Assembly (NCBI RefSeq): GCF_004403985.1
Contig: NZ_SOHL01000020.1
Location: 83,425 to 147,424 of the forward strand
DNA: 64,000 nucleotides
Direction of reading: 5' to 3'
Source of the DNA: Cryobacterium gelidum
GTDB taxonomy: Bacteria; Actinomycetota; Actinomycetes; Actinomycetales; Microbacteriaceae
Under the pieces are notes generated by a model that saw nothing but the letters and a program-made list of their open reading frames with translations, had not been told where the DNA came from and did not search any database. The translations under genes were made by a program, and so were the position numbers. Numbering within the stretch: the first letter of the stretch is position 1; the number at the start of each line of letters is the position of its first letter. Positions 16,836 to 26,749 of this stretch are shown one piece after another.

Positions 16836-17828
16836 GTGACGGAAACTTTCACGGTCGACGACTCCGTCGAGCTCGCCGTCGTCGAGCGCAGCGGCTTCGT
16901 CGAATCCCGGCACGCCGGTGCGGCGATCGTGCTCGGCACCAACGGTGAGGTGCTGCGGGCGCTCGGCGACGTGACCAGCCCGGTCTTTCCACGTTCGGCG
17001 ATGAAACCGTTCCAGGCCGTTGCGGTCATGGCGAGCGGCGCCGACCTGCGGGGGGCGGACGCTGCCATCGCCACCGCCAGTCACAGCGGCACCGCCGCCC
17101 ACGTCGATCTCGTTCGCGGGCTCCTCTCCCGGGCCGGAGTGCCCGAGACAGCTCTCGCCTGCCCGACGGCCTGGCCGATCGACTCCGCCGCCCGCGACGC
17201 CCTCGTACGCCTCGGTGCCAGCAAAGCACCGGTGTACATGGAGTGCTCGGGCAAACATGCGGCGATGCTCGTGGCGTGCCAGCAGAACGGCTGGGCTGTG
17301 GAGGGCTATTTAAACCCTGCGCATCCGCTGCAAAAACGCATTCTCGACGTGCTCGAACGCTTCACCGGCGAACGACCGTTGGCGTCGGGCGTCGACGGCT
17401 GTGGCGCCCCCGTGCACGCGATCTCCCTCACCGGGCTGGCCCGAGGCATCGCGCGCATTGCCACGAGCAAGTCCAACTCACCGTTTGCGATTTACCGCGA
17501 GGCGGGTTTTCTTGCCGAAGCGGTGCGCGCCAATGGCTGGGTCGTGGCCGGACCAGGCCACTCCGACAGCATCGTGATCGACCGGCTCGGTCTGTTCATG
17601 AAGGGCGGCGCCGAGGGCATCATGGTTGCCGCAGCCGAGAACGGCACCACCGTGGCCCTGAAAATCCTCGACGGCAACCTTCGCGCCGCCGCGGCGGTCG
17701 CGCTGAGCCTGCTGGCCGATGCCGGCGCAATCGCTCGAACGGATGTCGCCGAGCTGCTGCCCGAGCTGGGTCTCACCGTGACCGGCGGCGGACGGCCGGT
17801 GGGAGAGATTCGCGCCTGTTACGTCTAG
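16836..17828 (+). CDS. Asparaginase (asparaginase_II family)
   Basis: The 330-aa protein belongs to the asparaginase family typical of rhizobia and actinobacteria rather than the E. coli AnsA/AnsB type. Conserved pieces include PRSAMKPFQA, SHSGTAAHV, MECSGKHAAML and VDGCGAPVHA. The reaction is asparagine to aspartate plus ammonia, probably in the cytoplasm since no signal peptide is seen. It starts with GTG 4 bp after gabT copy 2. It is convergent with potC, with a strong hairpin between. Confidence 0.85.
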   Translation: MTETFTVDDSVELAVVERSGFVESRHAGAAIVLGTNGEVLRALGDVTSPVFPRSAMKPFQAVAVMASGADLRGADAAIATASHSGTAAHVDLVRGLLSRAGVPETALACPTAWPIDSAARDALVRLGASKAPVYMECSGKHAAMLVACQQNGWAVEGYLNPAHPLQKRILDVLERFTGERPLASGVDGCGAPVHAISLTGLARGIARIATSKSNSPFAIYREAGFLAEAVRANGWVVAGPGHSDSIVIDRLGLFMKGGAEGIMVAAAENGTTVALKILDGNLRAAAAVALSLLADAGAIARTDVAELLPELGLTVTGGGRPVGEIRACYV

Positions 17829-17884
17829 CCGGTTCGGCCGGGCGGGGCGATGCGGTCGAAGCCGGCCGTCGATGACTATGCGGT

Positions 17885-17931
17885 ACGTGGTCGAACGGTG
17901 CGTGGCGATCGCCCACCCACATCGACCACGT
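17885..17931. terminator. Long hairpin between asparaginase and the pot operon
   Basis: A perfect 10-bp inverted repeat (ACGTGGTCGA at 17885-17894, TCGACCACGT at 17922-17931) encloses a second palindromic core around GTGGCGATCGCCCAC. It lies in the 191-bp gap between two convergent genes, so a bidirectional terminator is the likely role. No T-tract follows. Confidence 0.55.
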
Positions 17932-18019
17932 CGACAGAACGTATCGATCCGGTCAGCGGCAGGCCGGCGCCGGCGCCGGGTTGACCAGCGGGTCGAGGCT
18001 TTTCACGGTGCCGGGTGGG

Positions 18020-18826
18020 TCAGCTGAGCTTGGCCAGCCGCCGCGCCTTCGCCGCCCCCGACACCTGCACCGTGACGACGACGACGAGCGCGAGAATGAA
18101 CACGGCCGAGGCGAGCACGTTAGCTTCGGCCGGAATGCCGCGCGCCGCCGATATGTAGATGTACTTGGGAAAAGTCGTCACCGCTCCGGAGTTGAAATTC
18201 GTGATGATGAAGTCGTCGAACGATAACGCGAACGACAACAGCGCGGCCGCCAGAATGCCGGGCAGTAGCAGCGGAAAAGTGATGCGCGCGAACACCTGCC
18301 AGGCGGAGCCGTACAGGTCGCGGCCAGCCTCCTCCAATGCGGGGTCAAGGCTCGCGACACGCGCCTTGACGGTGACCACCACGAAGCTGATGCAGAACAT
18401 GGTGTGCGCGAGAATGATCGTCAGCATGTCTTTCGGAACACCGAGCGACAGAAACTGTGCGGCCAGGCCGGCGCCGAGGACGACCTCGGGGGTGGCCATC
18501 GGCAGAAACAGGAGCAAGCTGGTTTGCGACCGAAACTTGAACCGGTAGCGCACGATGGCGATCGCGATCATGGTGCCCAGGGTGGTGGCTGCGACCGTGG
18601 CCACGGCTCCGATGAACAGGCTGTTGCCGAAGGCCTGGCAGACGGCGCCGTTTTGTACGTTGCAGACATTGAGCCACTTGTCGAAGGTGAAACCGCGCCA
18701 GGTGATGTTCGATTTGAGCGAGTCGTTGAACGAGTAGACGAAGGTGTAGCCGATCGGAATCATCAGAAACAACAGCGCCAGACCGCTGTACACGGGCAGC
18801 AGCCACTTGCCGAGGGAGAGCTTCAC
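18020..18826 (-). CDS. potC: Polyamine ABC transporter permease (PotC-type)
   Basis: A 268-aa inner-membrane permease with about six transmembrane helices and the EAA loop (EEAGRDLYGSAWQVFARITFP region) that docks to the ATPase. It is the second permease of a spermidine/putrescine-type importer. The start overlaps the potB stop by 4 bp (ATGA). It is the last gene of the potD-potA-potB-potC operon on the minus strand. The exact substrate, putrescine, spermidine or another polyamine, is inferred from neighbouring catabolic genes. Confidence 0.9.
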   Translation of the reverse strand: MKLSLGKWLLPVYSGLALLFLMIPIGYTFVYSFNDSLKSNITWRGFTFDKWLNVCNVQNGAVCQAFGNSLFIGAVATVAATTLGTMIAIAIVRYRFKFRSQTSLLLFLPMATPEVVLGAGLAAQFLSLGVPKDMLTIILAHTMFCISFVVVTVKARVASLDPALEEAGRDLYGSAWQVFARITFPLLLPGILAAALLSFALSFDDFIITNFNSGAVTTFPKYIYISAARGIPAEANVLASAVFILALVVVVTVQVSGAAKARRLAKLS

Positions 18827-19755
18827 AGCAGTTCCTCCGTTCCGGATCGTTTGACGTAGATGCTGACGATCACGAGGATAACCGTCATTAGAATGATCGA
18901 CAGGGCCGCCGCTGAGGGGTAGTTCTGCAGCACGAGAAAGTTCGCCTCGATCACGTTTCCCATCATCTGGGTGCCGGTACCACCGAGAAAGTCGCGGCTG
19001 GCGTTGATATAGTCACCGGCCGCTGGAATGAAGGTGAGGAGGGTGCCCGCCACGATGCCGGGCATGGACAGCGGAATGGTGATCTTGCGAAACACCTGGA
19101 ACGGGCTCGCGTAGAGGTCATTGCCAGCTTCAAGGTAGCGCACGTCGAGTCGTTCGAGCGTCGTATACAGCGGCAGGGTCATGAACGGAATGAAGTTGTA
19201 GGTCAGGCCGAAGATCACCGAGAAAGCGGTACCGGTCACGTGCGCTTCCGGCCCCAGCAGGGATAACGCCTTCAACGACTGCACGACGAAAGACTCATCG
19301 GAGAACAGCTGCTTCCAGGCCAGGGTGCGCAGCAGAAAGCTGATGAAGAAGGGCGCGATCACGAGCACGAGCATGAGACTTTGCAACAGCGGCCACTTTC
19401 GGGCCTTCACACCGATGAAATAGGCGAGTGGGTAGCTGATCAGCAACGCGAAGAACGTGGCGGCCAACGCGTAGCTGAATGACCGCACGATGTGCGGCCA
19501 GTAGGTCGTGACGACCTCGACATAGTTCTGCCAGCGGAAGGCGTAGTCGAATTGGCCGATATCGCCGAACTCCCGCGGCGACTGGAACGACGTCAGCAGC
19601 AACGACACCAGCGGCGTGAGAAAGAACAGCACCAGATAGAGGATGCCCGGCAACAGCAGGAACAGCGCCACCGGGCTGCGACGCCGAGCGACCGGATCGG
19701 TCGACGGCGCGGCCGTAGCGGACGGGGCTGTCGAAGAAAATGCGGCGAAGGCCAT
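18823..19755 (-). CDS. potB: Polyamine ABC transporter permease (PotB-type)
   Basis: A 310-aa permease with about six membrane helices and an EAA loop (LEAGNDLYASPFQVFRKITIP region). The N-terminal 30 residues are Ala/Ser/Thr-rich and cytoplasmic. It begins 2 bp after potA ends and overlaps potC, so the four genes are translated as a unit. It forms the translocation pore with PotC. Confidence 0.9.
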   Translation of the reverse strand: MAFAAFSSTAPSATAAPSTDPVARRRSPVALFLLLPGILYLVLFFLTPLVSLLLTSFQSPREFGDIGQFDYAFRWQNYVEVVTTYWPHIVRSFSYALAATFFALLISYPLAYFIGVKARKWPLLQSLMLVLVIAPFFISFLLRTLAWKQLFSDESFVVQSLKALSLLGPEAHVTGTAFSVIFGLTYNFIPFMTLPLYTTLERLDVRYLEAGNDLYASPFQVFRKITIPLSMPGIVAGTLLTFIPAAGDYINASRDFLGGTGTQMMGNVIEANFLVLQNYPSAAALSIILMTVILVIVSIYVKRSGTEELL

Positions 19756-19757
19756 CG

Positions 19758-20957
19758 CTACGCCTCCTCAAACTCCGTGATCAGCGAGGACCGACGCTGC
19801 TGCGCGATGGTCTTCGTGTCGAGGTCCGCCTCAAACCGCGGCGCATCGGTGGGATCGTCGTCGAGTCCGAAGCCGTGGTTGACGTTCCAGCTGAGCCAGA
19901 CCTCAGCGCCGACGTGCGCGGCCGGTCCGAAGGCCATGTTCTGGGCGAACACGACCAGGGTGCCAATTCCGGGCACGGCCACGAGGTACTGCGTACTGAC
20001 CCCGCTGAACGACACGTCGATGACCCTGCCCGGCCCGAGCACGTTGCGGCCATCGGAGTACGTCGGCGCGACGTCGTGCAGCGTGAGTTTTTCGGGGCGC
20101 ACACCGATCGTGACCGCGCCCGACACCCGGTGTGCACGCTCAAGCGGCACAACGATCTTCTGCCCAGAAACGTCCACCGCGATGGCGGTACCCGTGGTGG
20201 AGACGACCGGGCCGGTGAACAGGTTGGACTGGCCGAGAAAATTCGCGACGAACGCGGTTTTGGGCAATTCGTAGAGCTGCTGCGGTTCGCCCATTTGTTC
20301 GATGCGGCCCTTGTTCATGACCGCGATAATGTCGGCCATGGTCATGGCCTCCTCCTGATCGTGCGTCACGTGCAGGAAGGTGAGGCCGACCTCTTCCTGG
20401 ATGGTCTTCAGCTCAAGCTGCATTTGACGTCGCAGCTTGAGGTCGAGGGCCCCGAGCGGCTCGTCAAGCAGAAGCAGCGCCGGTCGGTTGACGATGGCGC
20501 GGGCCAGGGCCACTCGCTGCTGCTGGCCGCCGGAAAGTTGCTGTGGCCTGCGGTGGGCAAGGTGATCAAGCTCCACCAGGAGCAGTGCCTCGTGTGCCTT
20601 GGCGACCGGATCGCCGATCTTGCGTCGGCGTAGCCCGAATGCGACGTTCTCCAGCACGGTCATGTGCGGAAAGAGAGCATAGCTCTGGAACACGGTGTTG
20701 ACCGGGCGCTGGAAGGATTTCTGATTCGTCACATCCGCTCCGCCGATGAGGATTCGGCCACCGGTGGGTTCTTCCAGTCCGGCGACCAGCCGCAGGGTCG
20801 TCGTCTTGCCGCAGCCGGAGGGGCCGAGCAGCGCAAAGAACGACCCGGCCGGAATGGTGAGGTTGAGATTTTCAATGGCGGTGAACCCGGGGAAACGTTT
20901 CTCGATACCGACCAGTTGCAGGTCGGCGCCACGATCAGCGAACGCACCGATGGTCAT
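19758..20957 (-). CDS. potA: Polyamine ABC transporter ATPase (PotA-type)
   Basis: This 399-aa ATPase has Walker [10 protein letters not shown], the Q-loop [10 protein letters not shown], signature LSGGQQQR, Walker [13 protein letters not shown] and H-loop VTHDQEEA. The C-terminal 150 residues form the TOBE/OB regulatory domain typical of spermidine/putrescine and other MOI-type importers. The ATG overlaps the potD stop by one base. It powers import by the PotB/PotC pore. Confidence 0.94.
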   Translation of the reverse strand: MTIGAFADRGADLQLVGIEKRFPGFTAIENLNLTIPAGSFFALLGPSGCGKTTTLRLVAGLEEPTGGRILIGGADVTNQKSFQRPVNTVFQSYALFPHMTVLENVAFGLRRRKIGDPVAKAHEALLLVELDHLAHRRPQQLSGGQQQRVALARAIVNRPALLLLDEPLGALDLKLRRQMQLELKTIQEEVGLTFLHVTHDQEEAMTMADIIAVMNKGRIEQMGEPQQLYELPKTAFVANFLGQSNLFTGPVVSTTGTAIAVDVSGQKIVVPLERAHRVSGAVTIGVRPEKLTLHDVAPTYSDGRNVLGPGRVIDVSFSGVSTQYLVAVPGIGTLVVFAQNMAFGPAAHVGAEVWLSWNVNHGFGLDDDPTDAPRFEADLDTKTIAQQRRSSLITEFEEA

Positions 20958-22174
20958 CAGGCTGCACCCAGCAGAATCGACTGGAACTGTCCGTTGAAGG
21001 TTTGTTCCTCCGCGCCATCGAGACCTCGGAAGACGTAAGCGTTGGCGAGGGTCGCGTCATCGGGAAAGATCAGCGAATCTTCGGCCAGTAACGGGTCGAT
21101 GGCCATCATGGCTTGCTTGGCGCCAGCGACGGGGGTGATGTAGTTGACGTATGCGGCGACCTCGGCGGCGACGGCCGGGTCGTAGTAGTAGTTGATGAGT
21201 TCTTCGACGTTCTTCTTGCCGGGCGAGCCGATCGGCACCACAAAGTTGTCGTTCCAGAGCGTGCCGCCTTTTTCGGGAACGATGAAGCCCCATTTGTCGC
21301 CATTTTCAGCGTTGAGCTGCACGATATCTCCCGACCAGACGATGGCGGCGAGAGTATCTTCGTTCGCGAGGTCCTCCTTGTAGGAGTTGCCCTTGATGTT
21401 GCGAATCTGGCCGTCGGAGACCCGCTTCTTGAACTCGTCAATGGCGGCGGTGAATTCCTCCTCGCCCCATTTGCCGGAAATGTCGATGCCCTGATCGAGC
21501 ATGATCAGGCCCATGGTGTCGCGCATTTCGGAGAGTACACCGACGCGGCCCTTCAGCTCAGGGGCCCACAGGTCTTCGACCGACTTGAGTCCCTGCGGAT
21601 ACTTCTCCTTGTTCCAGGCCAGGCCGGCGAAACCGCCCTGCCACGGCACGCTCATGGTCCGGCCCGGATCGAAGTCGACGTTCTGCAGGGACGGCAGCAG
21701 GTTGGCAAGGTTGGGAATGTTGGCGTGGTCCAGTTCCTGGGTGTAACCAAACCGAATCATGCGGCTGACCATCCAGTCGGTCAGGCAGGCGACATCGGCG
21801 CCGATGTCCTGTCCGAGGGCGAGCTGGTCCTTCACCTTGCCGTAGTAGGAGTTGTTGTCATCGACGGCCTCGGTGTACTTGACCGAAATGCCGGTCTGCG
21901 CCTTGAACGCGTCGAGGGTCGGATAGCTGCCGGCATCATCCACGTCGATGTACAGCGCCCAATTGTCCCAGCGGAGGGTCTTGTTGGTGGCCGAGGTATC
22001 GGCCGCAGCGGTAGGTTTGGCCGCGGCTCCGGACGAGCACGCGGCCAGCGTGATAGCGGTCGCACCGGCACCGGCACCGGCCAGCAACGTGCGACGGCCC
22101 ATTTGAGTGTTCTGCGCCTGACGAATGAGCTGGCGGATCATGGGATCGGCGGGCAGCGGCTTGGACTTCATCAT
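20957..22174 (-). CDS. potD: Polyamine-binding lipoprotein (PotD-type)
   Basis: The start at 22174 is set by AGGAG just upstream. A frame open to 22261 has no such site. The 405-aa protein has a twin-arginine-like signal (GRRTLLAG) ending in a lipobox (TLAAC), so it should be exported and lipid-anchored. Mature sequence features such as RWDNWALYIDVDD and the segment around NEDTLAAIVWSGDI match periplasmic spermidine/putrescine binding proteins. It delivers substrate to PotB/PotC. It leads the operon and is divergent from ald. Confidence 0.9.
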   Translation of the reverse strand: MMKSKPLPADPMIRQLIRQAQNTQMGRRTLLAGAGAGATAITLAACSSGAAAKPTAAADTSATNKTLRWDNWALYIDVDDAGSYPTLDAFKAQTGISVKYTEAVDDNNSYYGKVKDQLALGQDIGADVACLTDWMVSRMIRFGYTQELDHANIPNLANLLPSLQNVDFDPGRTMSVPWQGGFAGLAWNKEKYPQGLKSVEDLWAPELKGRVGVLSEMRDTMGLIMLDQGIDISGKWGEEEFTAAIDEFKKRVSDGQIRNIKGNSYKEDLANEDTLAAIVWSGDIVQLNAENGDKWGFIVPEKGGTLWNDNFVVPIGSPGKKNVEELINYYYDPAVAAEVAAYVNYITPVAGAKQAMMAIDPLLAEDSLIFPDDATLANAYVFRGLDGAEEQTFNGQFQSILLGAA

Positions 22175-22245
22175 GGTTCTCCTAGCATTCTGGGCACGCA
22201 CACGGTCGGCACTCGCTGCGTTGCGAGTTGGTCGATAATTGCACA

Positions 22246-22268
22246 TTTCGGTGGTGGACACACCGAAA
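22246..22268. promoter_or_regulatory. Palindrome in the potD/ald divergent promoter region
   Basis: A perfect 8-bp inverted repeat (TTTCGGTG at 22246-22253 and CACCGAAA at 22261-22268, 7-bp spacer) lies in the AT-richer 251-bp region between divergent potD and ald. It is placed where an operator controlling both directions would sit. The regulator is unknown. The Lrp-type protein encoded at 30,206 is one candidate. Confidence 0.45.
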
Positions 22269-22425
22269 AGAGTTCTAAACAGTGATTTTGAAACCGATTT
22301 GTCACGAAATCAGCACAAACTCTCAACATCCGCCCTCGAAATCACCCGTTCTTCGCGACTAGGGTGGTGGCGAGAAGTGGCGCTGAACGCTTCGACTGAG
22401 GAGCACGCTTCACGAGAGGAACACC

Positions 22426-23541
22426 ATGAGAATCGCCATTCCGACCGAGATTAAGAACAATGAGTTTCGGGTCGCGATCACCCCGGCGGGAGTGCATGAC
22501 CTCGTGCTGCACGGTCAGGATGTGCTCGTACAGGCCGGTGCCGGCATAGGTTCCTCGATCAGTGATGAGCAGTACGCGGCGGCCGGTGCGACGATTCTGC
22601 CGGACGCCGCAAGCATCTGGGCGGCCGCCGACCTGCTGCTCAAGGTCAAGGAACCCGTCGCGAGCGAGTACGGCTATTTTCGCGCCGACCTGGTGCTGTT
22701 CACCTACCTGCATCTCGCCGCCGAACCGGATCTGACCCGGGCATTGCTCGCCAGCGGTGTCACCGCGATCGCTTATGAAACCGTGCAGTTGCCCTCGCAG
22801 GCCTTGCCGTTGTTGGCGCCGATGAGCGAAGTCGCCGGCCGCCTGGCGCCGATCGTCGGGGCCAATGCCATGCTCAAGCCGAACGGCGGTCCTGGCCTGT
22901 TGGTGCCCGGCGTTCCGGGCACCCATCCGGCGAAGATCGTCGTGCTCGGCGGCGGTGTCGCCGGCACCGCCGCGATGCAGATGTCGCTTGGTCTCGGCGC
23001 TGAGGTCAGCGTACTGGACACCAACTTGTTTCGACTGCGTGAGATCGACGCCCTGCACTTCGGCCGGGTGAAGACCATCGCCTCGAACAGCTTCGAGATC
23101 GACAGGGCCGCATCGGAGGCCGATATGGTTATCGGCTCGGTGTTGATTCCGGGCGCCAAGGCCCCCAAGCTGATCAGTAACGAGCTCGTGGCTCGGATGA
23201 AGCCGGGCAGCGTACTCGTGGACATCGCCGTCGACCAGGGTGGCTGCTTTGCCGACAGCCACCCGACCACTCACGCCGACCCCACCTTCACCGTGCACCG
23301 GTCGTTGTTCTACTGCGTGGCGAACATGCCCGGCGCCGTGCCGCATACCTCGACCTATGCCCTGACGAATGCGACGCTGCCCTATGTGCGTGCTCTTGCC
23401 ACTCTCGGTTGGGTCAACGCCCTGCGGGCGGACTCCGCGCTGGCCCGAGGGCTCAATACCTTCGATGGGCGGCTGACCAGCGCTCCCGTCGCGCTCGCCC
23501 ACGGATTACCGCACCAGGCCGTGGCCGAGGCTCTTCGCTAG
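22426..23541 (+). CDS. ald: Alanine dehydrogenase
   Basis: The 371-aa enzyme interconverts L-alanine and pyruvate plus ammonia with NAD. The start has GAGAGGAAC upstream. It contains the substrate-binding N-terminus MRIAIPTEIKNNEFRV, the KVKEP segment, the Rossmann motif VLGGGVAGTAA, and the catalytic region VDIAVDQGGC with NMPGAVPHTST. It is divergent from a polyamine importer in a window with a pyruvate-type omega-aminotransferase. Removing the alanine formed by that enzyme would be a fitting role, which is inference. Confidence 0.95.
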   Translation: MRIAIPTEIKNNEFRVAITPAGVHDLVLHGQDVLVQAGAGIGSSISDEQYAAAGATILPDAASIWAAADLLLKVKEPVASEYGYFRADLVLFTYLHLAAEPDLTRALLASGVTAIAYETVQLPSQALPLLAPMSEVAGRLAPIVGANAMLKPNGGPGLLVPGVPGTHPAKIVVLGGGVAGTAAMQMSLGLGAEVSVLDTNLFRLREIDALHFGRVKTIASNSFEIDRAASEADMVIGSVLIPGAKAPKLISNELVARMKPGSVLVDIAVDQGGCFADSHPTTHADPTFTVHRSLFYCVANMPGAVPHTSTYALTNATLPYVRALATLGWVNALRADSALARGLNTFDGRLTSAPVALAHGLPHQAVAEALR

Positions 23542-23544
23542 CAA

Positions 23545-23595
23545 CACCGGTCGGGCCGGTCACCGGTCGGGCCGTCACCGGTCGGGCCTGTCACC
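23545..23595. repeat. Three imperfect tandem repeats at the end of the EccC-like gene
   Basis: CACCGGTCGGGCC followed by 2-3 bases is repeated at 23545, 23561 and 23576, with a partial fourth at 23592. The array fills the gap after ald and runs into the last codons of the convergent ATPase gene (…GDRPDR). Confidence 0.7.
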
Positions 23596-26500
23596 GCAGT
23601 CCGGCTCCGGCAAGGTCGCCCGGGTCACCGCGCCGTCGGGGTGCAATACCCAGACTCGTCCGCGCCCGGGTGCCAGCGGCGGTGGAAGCTCCCGGCGGTG
23701 ACTGAGCAGCCGAAAGTCCGACAGGCTGCACCGGTCGAACACCAGGCTGGCCGGGCCGCTCGCCGTTTGCTCACTCGCAGCCTGACCGCTCGAAATGGGG
23801 CCGCGCAATCGCGCCAGCAGCGTCCAGTGCGCCTGCCAGGCTTCGGGGTCACCGACGACGATCAGTCGGCCAGGGGCATCCGGCTGACTCTCCTCCCTCG
23901 ACACCAGCAGGGCGGATGCCGCCGGCCCGCTCGTTCCCGCCAGTTCGATCACCGGCATGCCCAAGGCACCGCGCAGGCGGGTTGCGGTGCCGACCGGTGA
24001 CGTCGACACGATCAGGAGCGGGCCGTGCGTGGGCAGGGCTGGAATGGGCAGGGCCGGGATGGACGCACCGGGCGGCACGGGAAGCGCCAGCACGGGAGCC
24101 ACCAGCTGCACGCGCAGGCTGCGCCAGACTCCCCCGCCTGGCGGCAGCGACGGGTGGTAACTGGCTGATTGTCCGCCGGCTGCAAGGTGATCCTGCACGG
24201 AGGGCAGTTTCAACAGCAGGGTGCTCTGGCAGAGGGCAGCCAGACCGGGAACCATGCTGGTCTGCCGCTGCACGGCGACGACGACGTGCACACCGGCGGC
24301 CGGTCCGTCGCGCAGCAGCCCGGTGAGCAGGTCGACGGCCGCTAGTCGATGGTCTGGCTGCCAGCGGGCGCACACGGAGTCAAAGTCGTCGAAGAGCATC
24401 AACCGAGGCGACTCCCACGTCTGCTGCCCCGTTTCCACCTGGGCACTGATCTGCGCCAGGGCATCCCAGGCTGATTCGATGTCGGCGGTGACCAGCTGGG
24501 CCTCGGTCCGGTGTTCGGCCACCCGGGAGAGCGTGCGCAGCAGTGTGGATTTACCCGAACCCGCCCCTCCCACGACGAGCAGGTTCCCGTCGTGGGAGGG
24601 ACTGTAGGCACACACGCGGTACCGCTGACGGTTGGGTTCATCGAGCAACCCGAGGCGGTAGCCCGTCGTCACGGCCTCGCCGGCGGCGGCAGCCTGCAGG
24701 TCGGCCACATCCAGGTCGACATCGGTCACCCGCGGCGGGAGCGCATCGAGCCACGGACGACGCGGGGCGCCTGTGCGGGGCATCGACAGCGGGGCCGCGG
24801 CGATGCTCGCAATGTCGAGATCCCCGGTTGTGGCCACCTGGCAGAGCACCGGCGCGCTCGACTCGGTGGCGATCATGCACCGGCCGGGCTGATTCGGCGC
24901 CAACGCGGCCGCGGCATCCGTGCCAATCACAGCCTGGCTGTCGGCGCGGTTATTCACGCGCAGCGACAATCGCAGGCTGCAGTTCGCCAGCAGCGCGTCA
25001 CGCACCACGCCGGCCGGCCGTTGCGTGCACAAAATCAGGTGGACGCCGAGCGACCGTCCCCGGGCGGCGATGTCGACAAAGAGAGCGTGCAGCTCAGGAA
25101 ACACTCCAAGCATGGTCGCGAACTCATCGACGACGATGACAAGCCGGGGAAGCGGATGCTCCAACCGCACGTCGGTCACGTCCCGCGCTCCGGCCTCGCT
25201 CAGCATGCGCTCACGGTAGCGAAGTTCGGCCCCCAAACTGGCCAGGGCCCGCGCGGCCGTGTTCGAATCGAGGTCGGTGATGAGGCCGACGCAGTGCGGC
25301 AGCCGACCGAGTGGTTGAAAGGCAGCGCCGCCTTTGAAATCGATGAGCAGAAAGTTCACCTGGCCGGGTGAGTAGGTCGCGGCGAGCGCCACGACCCAGG
25401 TGGTGAGGAGCTCGCTCTTGCCACTGCCGGTGGTTCCTCCAACCACGGCGTGCGGCCCGGACTGCACCAGGTCGATGCGCACCGGCCCGTCGCGGCCGAC
25501 GCCGATCAGGCAGTCGAGGCTTGGCGGTGCCGTATCCCGATCGATCGCCCGGTCGATCGCCCCGTCGATCGCGGCAGCCTTGTCGACCTGCTCGACCTGC
25601 TCGAGCAGTTCCAGAATGGGGACCGTGTCCGGGAGTTGCCCGGCCGCTGTCAGGAGTCCGGCGGCCCGGGCCTGCCCGGCAATCGTCACCGCGAAGGTGA
25701 CCGCTTCGGCCCGTGCGAGCAGTTCCGGGCAAAAATCGAGGGGCGGCGCGCGATTTGGCGAACGGATAATCTGCGCCCGTGCCGGCCCACCGACGCGCAC
25801 GACCGTTCCACAGCCCGGGGGCAGATCTTCGAGCCGCGTGGCCACGGCAAGGAGCAGCCGCCCCCGGGCTGGCTCGACGCCGCGGGGTTCCGGGGTACTA
25901 ACGACCGACTTCGACATTCCGGCCGCCGCCTCACGCAGCACAAGCGTGAACCTGCTCGGCGTCGACGCGACGTGTGGAAGCTGAGCCACCCAGTTCCAGT
26001 TTGTGGAACCGGTGAGACCATCTGGAGAAACGCCGAGGTCGGTCGGCGGCAGGGCAAAGCAGAGCTGCACGAACACGGCGCGGGCAAGGGCGGTCGCCAA
26101 CGGCGGCGGCCCGACGATGCCGAGCCCGTGGGTCAGGTCGACGACGATGGGAGCACCGGTGACGGTCGCGGCCCACTCCGAAAGTTCCCGGTGCTCGTTC
26201 GTGGCGCTCGCCCCGCCGAGTCTGATGCCGCTCGCAACCGGGCCCGTCCCGAGCGCGACGAGCGTGGCATCCGTTTGTCGCCAACGTGCGGCCGCCGCAC
26301 GGCCGAACACAATATTTCGGGCCGATGGTGTGTGTTGCCAGGCTTCGTCGCGCTGGCGGGACTGACGCTCGGCGATGACCGTACGCAACAGCGCCACTGC
26401 CGCGGCGCGCGAGGCCGTTTCGGCACGGTGGCGGTTGCGACCCGAGCGTTTCGAATCGAACATGCTGGCCACAGCGATGATCGGGCTGAGAACGGCGAAG

Positions 26501-26703
26501 ATCAGCGCAAAGGCCGAGCCGGTGATCATCCAGATCACTCCAGCGGCGACCAATGGCGCCACCGTGGCCAGTAGCGGAAACCCAACGTGCGGCAGCGCAG
26601 CCGGCGCGGGCGGCAGGGACAGGGTTTCATCGACGGCGGACACGCGTCCAGCAGACCAGATCGGCGACCACGGAGGGGCCACGATCGAGCTATCAGTGCA
26701 CAA
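23575..26703 (-). CDS. FtsK/SpoIIIE-type ATPase resembling type VII secretion EccC
   Basis: This 1042-aa protein has two N-terminal transmembrane helices (about 40-82), a first ATPase domain with Walker A GGTTGSGKS (422-430), DFKGG (455-459) and Walker B VIVVDEF (about 522-528), and a second with Walker A GGAGSGKST (712-720) and LFDDFD. The C-terminal third looks like a decayed third ATPase without Walker motifs. This is the layout of EccC/EssC, the motor of type VII secretion. The neighbouring FHA and PP2C genes are typical companions, but no WXG100 substrate, EccD or mycosin gene is in the window. The TTG start at 26703 is weak. GTGs at 26682 and 26643 are alternatives. Confidence 0.8.
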   Translation of the reverse strand: MCTDSSIVAPPWSPIWSAGRVSAVDETLSLPPAPAALPHVGFPLLATVAPLVAAGVIWMITGSAFALIFAVLSPIIAVASMFDSKRSGRNRHRAETASRAAAVALLRTVIAERQSRQRDEAWQHTPSARNIVFGRAAAARWRQTDATLVALGTGPVASGIRLGGASATNEHRELSEWAATVTGAPIVVDLTHGLGIVGPPPLATALARAVFVQLCFALPPTDLGVSPDGLTGSTNWNWVAQLPHVASTPSRFTLVLREAAAGMSKSVVSTPEPRGVEPARGRLLLAVATRLEDLPPGCGTVVRVGGPARAQIIRSPNRAPPLDFCPELLARAEAVTFAVTIAGQARAAGLLTAAGQLPDTVPILELLEQVEQVDKAAAIDGAIDRAIDRDTAPPSLDCLIGVGRDGPVRIDLVQSGPHAVVGGTTGSGKSELLTTWVVALAATYSPGQVNFLLIDFKGGAAFQPLGRLPHCVGLITDLDSNTAARALASLGAELRYRERMLSEAGARDVTDVRLEHPLPRLVIVVDEFATMLGVFPELHALFVDIAARGRSLGVHLILCTQRPAGVVRDALLANCSLRLSLRVNNRADSQAVIGTDAAAALAPNQPGRCMIATESSAPVLCQVATTGDLDIASIAAAPLSMPRTGAPRRPWLDALPPRVTDVDLDVADLQAAAAGEAVTTGYRLGLLDEPNRQRYRVCAYSPSHDGNLLVVGGAGSGKSTLLRTLSRVAEHRTEAQLVTADIESAWDALAQISAQVETGQQTWESPRLMLFDDFDSVCARWQPDHRLAAVDLLTGLLRDGPAAGVHVVVAVQRQTSMVPGLAALCQSTLLLKLPSVQDHLAAGGQSASYHPSLPPGGGVWRSLRVQLVAPVLALPVPPGASIPALPIPALPTHGPLLIVSTSPVGTATRLRGALGMPVIELAGTSGPAASALLVSREESQPDAPGRLIVVGDPEAWQAHWTLLARLRGPISSGQAASEQTASGPASLVFDRCSLSDFRLLSHRRELPPPLAPGRGRVWVLHPDGAVTRATLPEPDCGDRPDR

Positions 26704-26749
26704 CCGGCGTTGTGCTTGCCGGTGCAGGAGCCATCCTGGGTCGAGCGCC

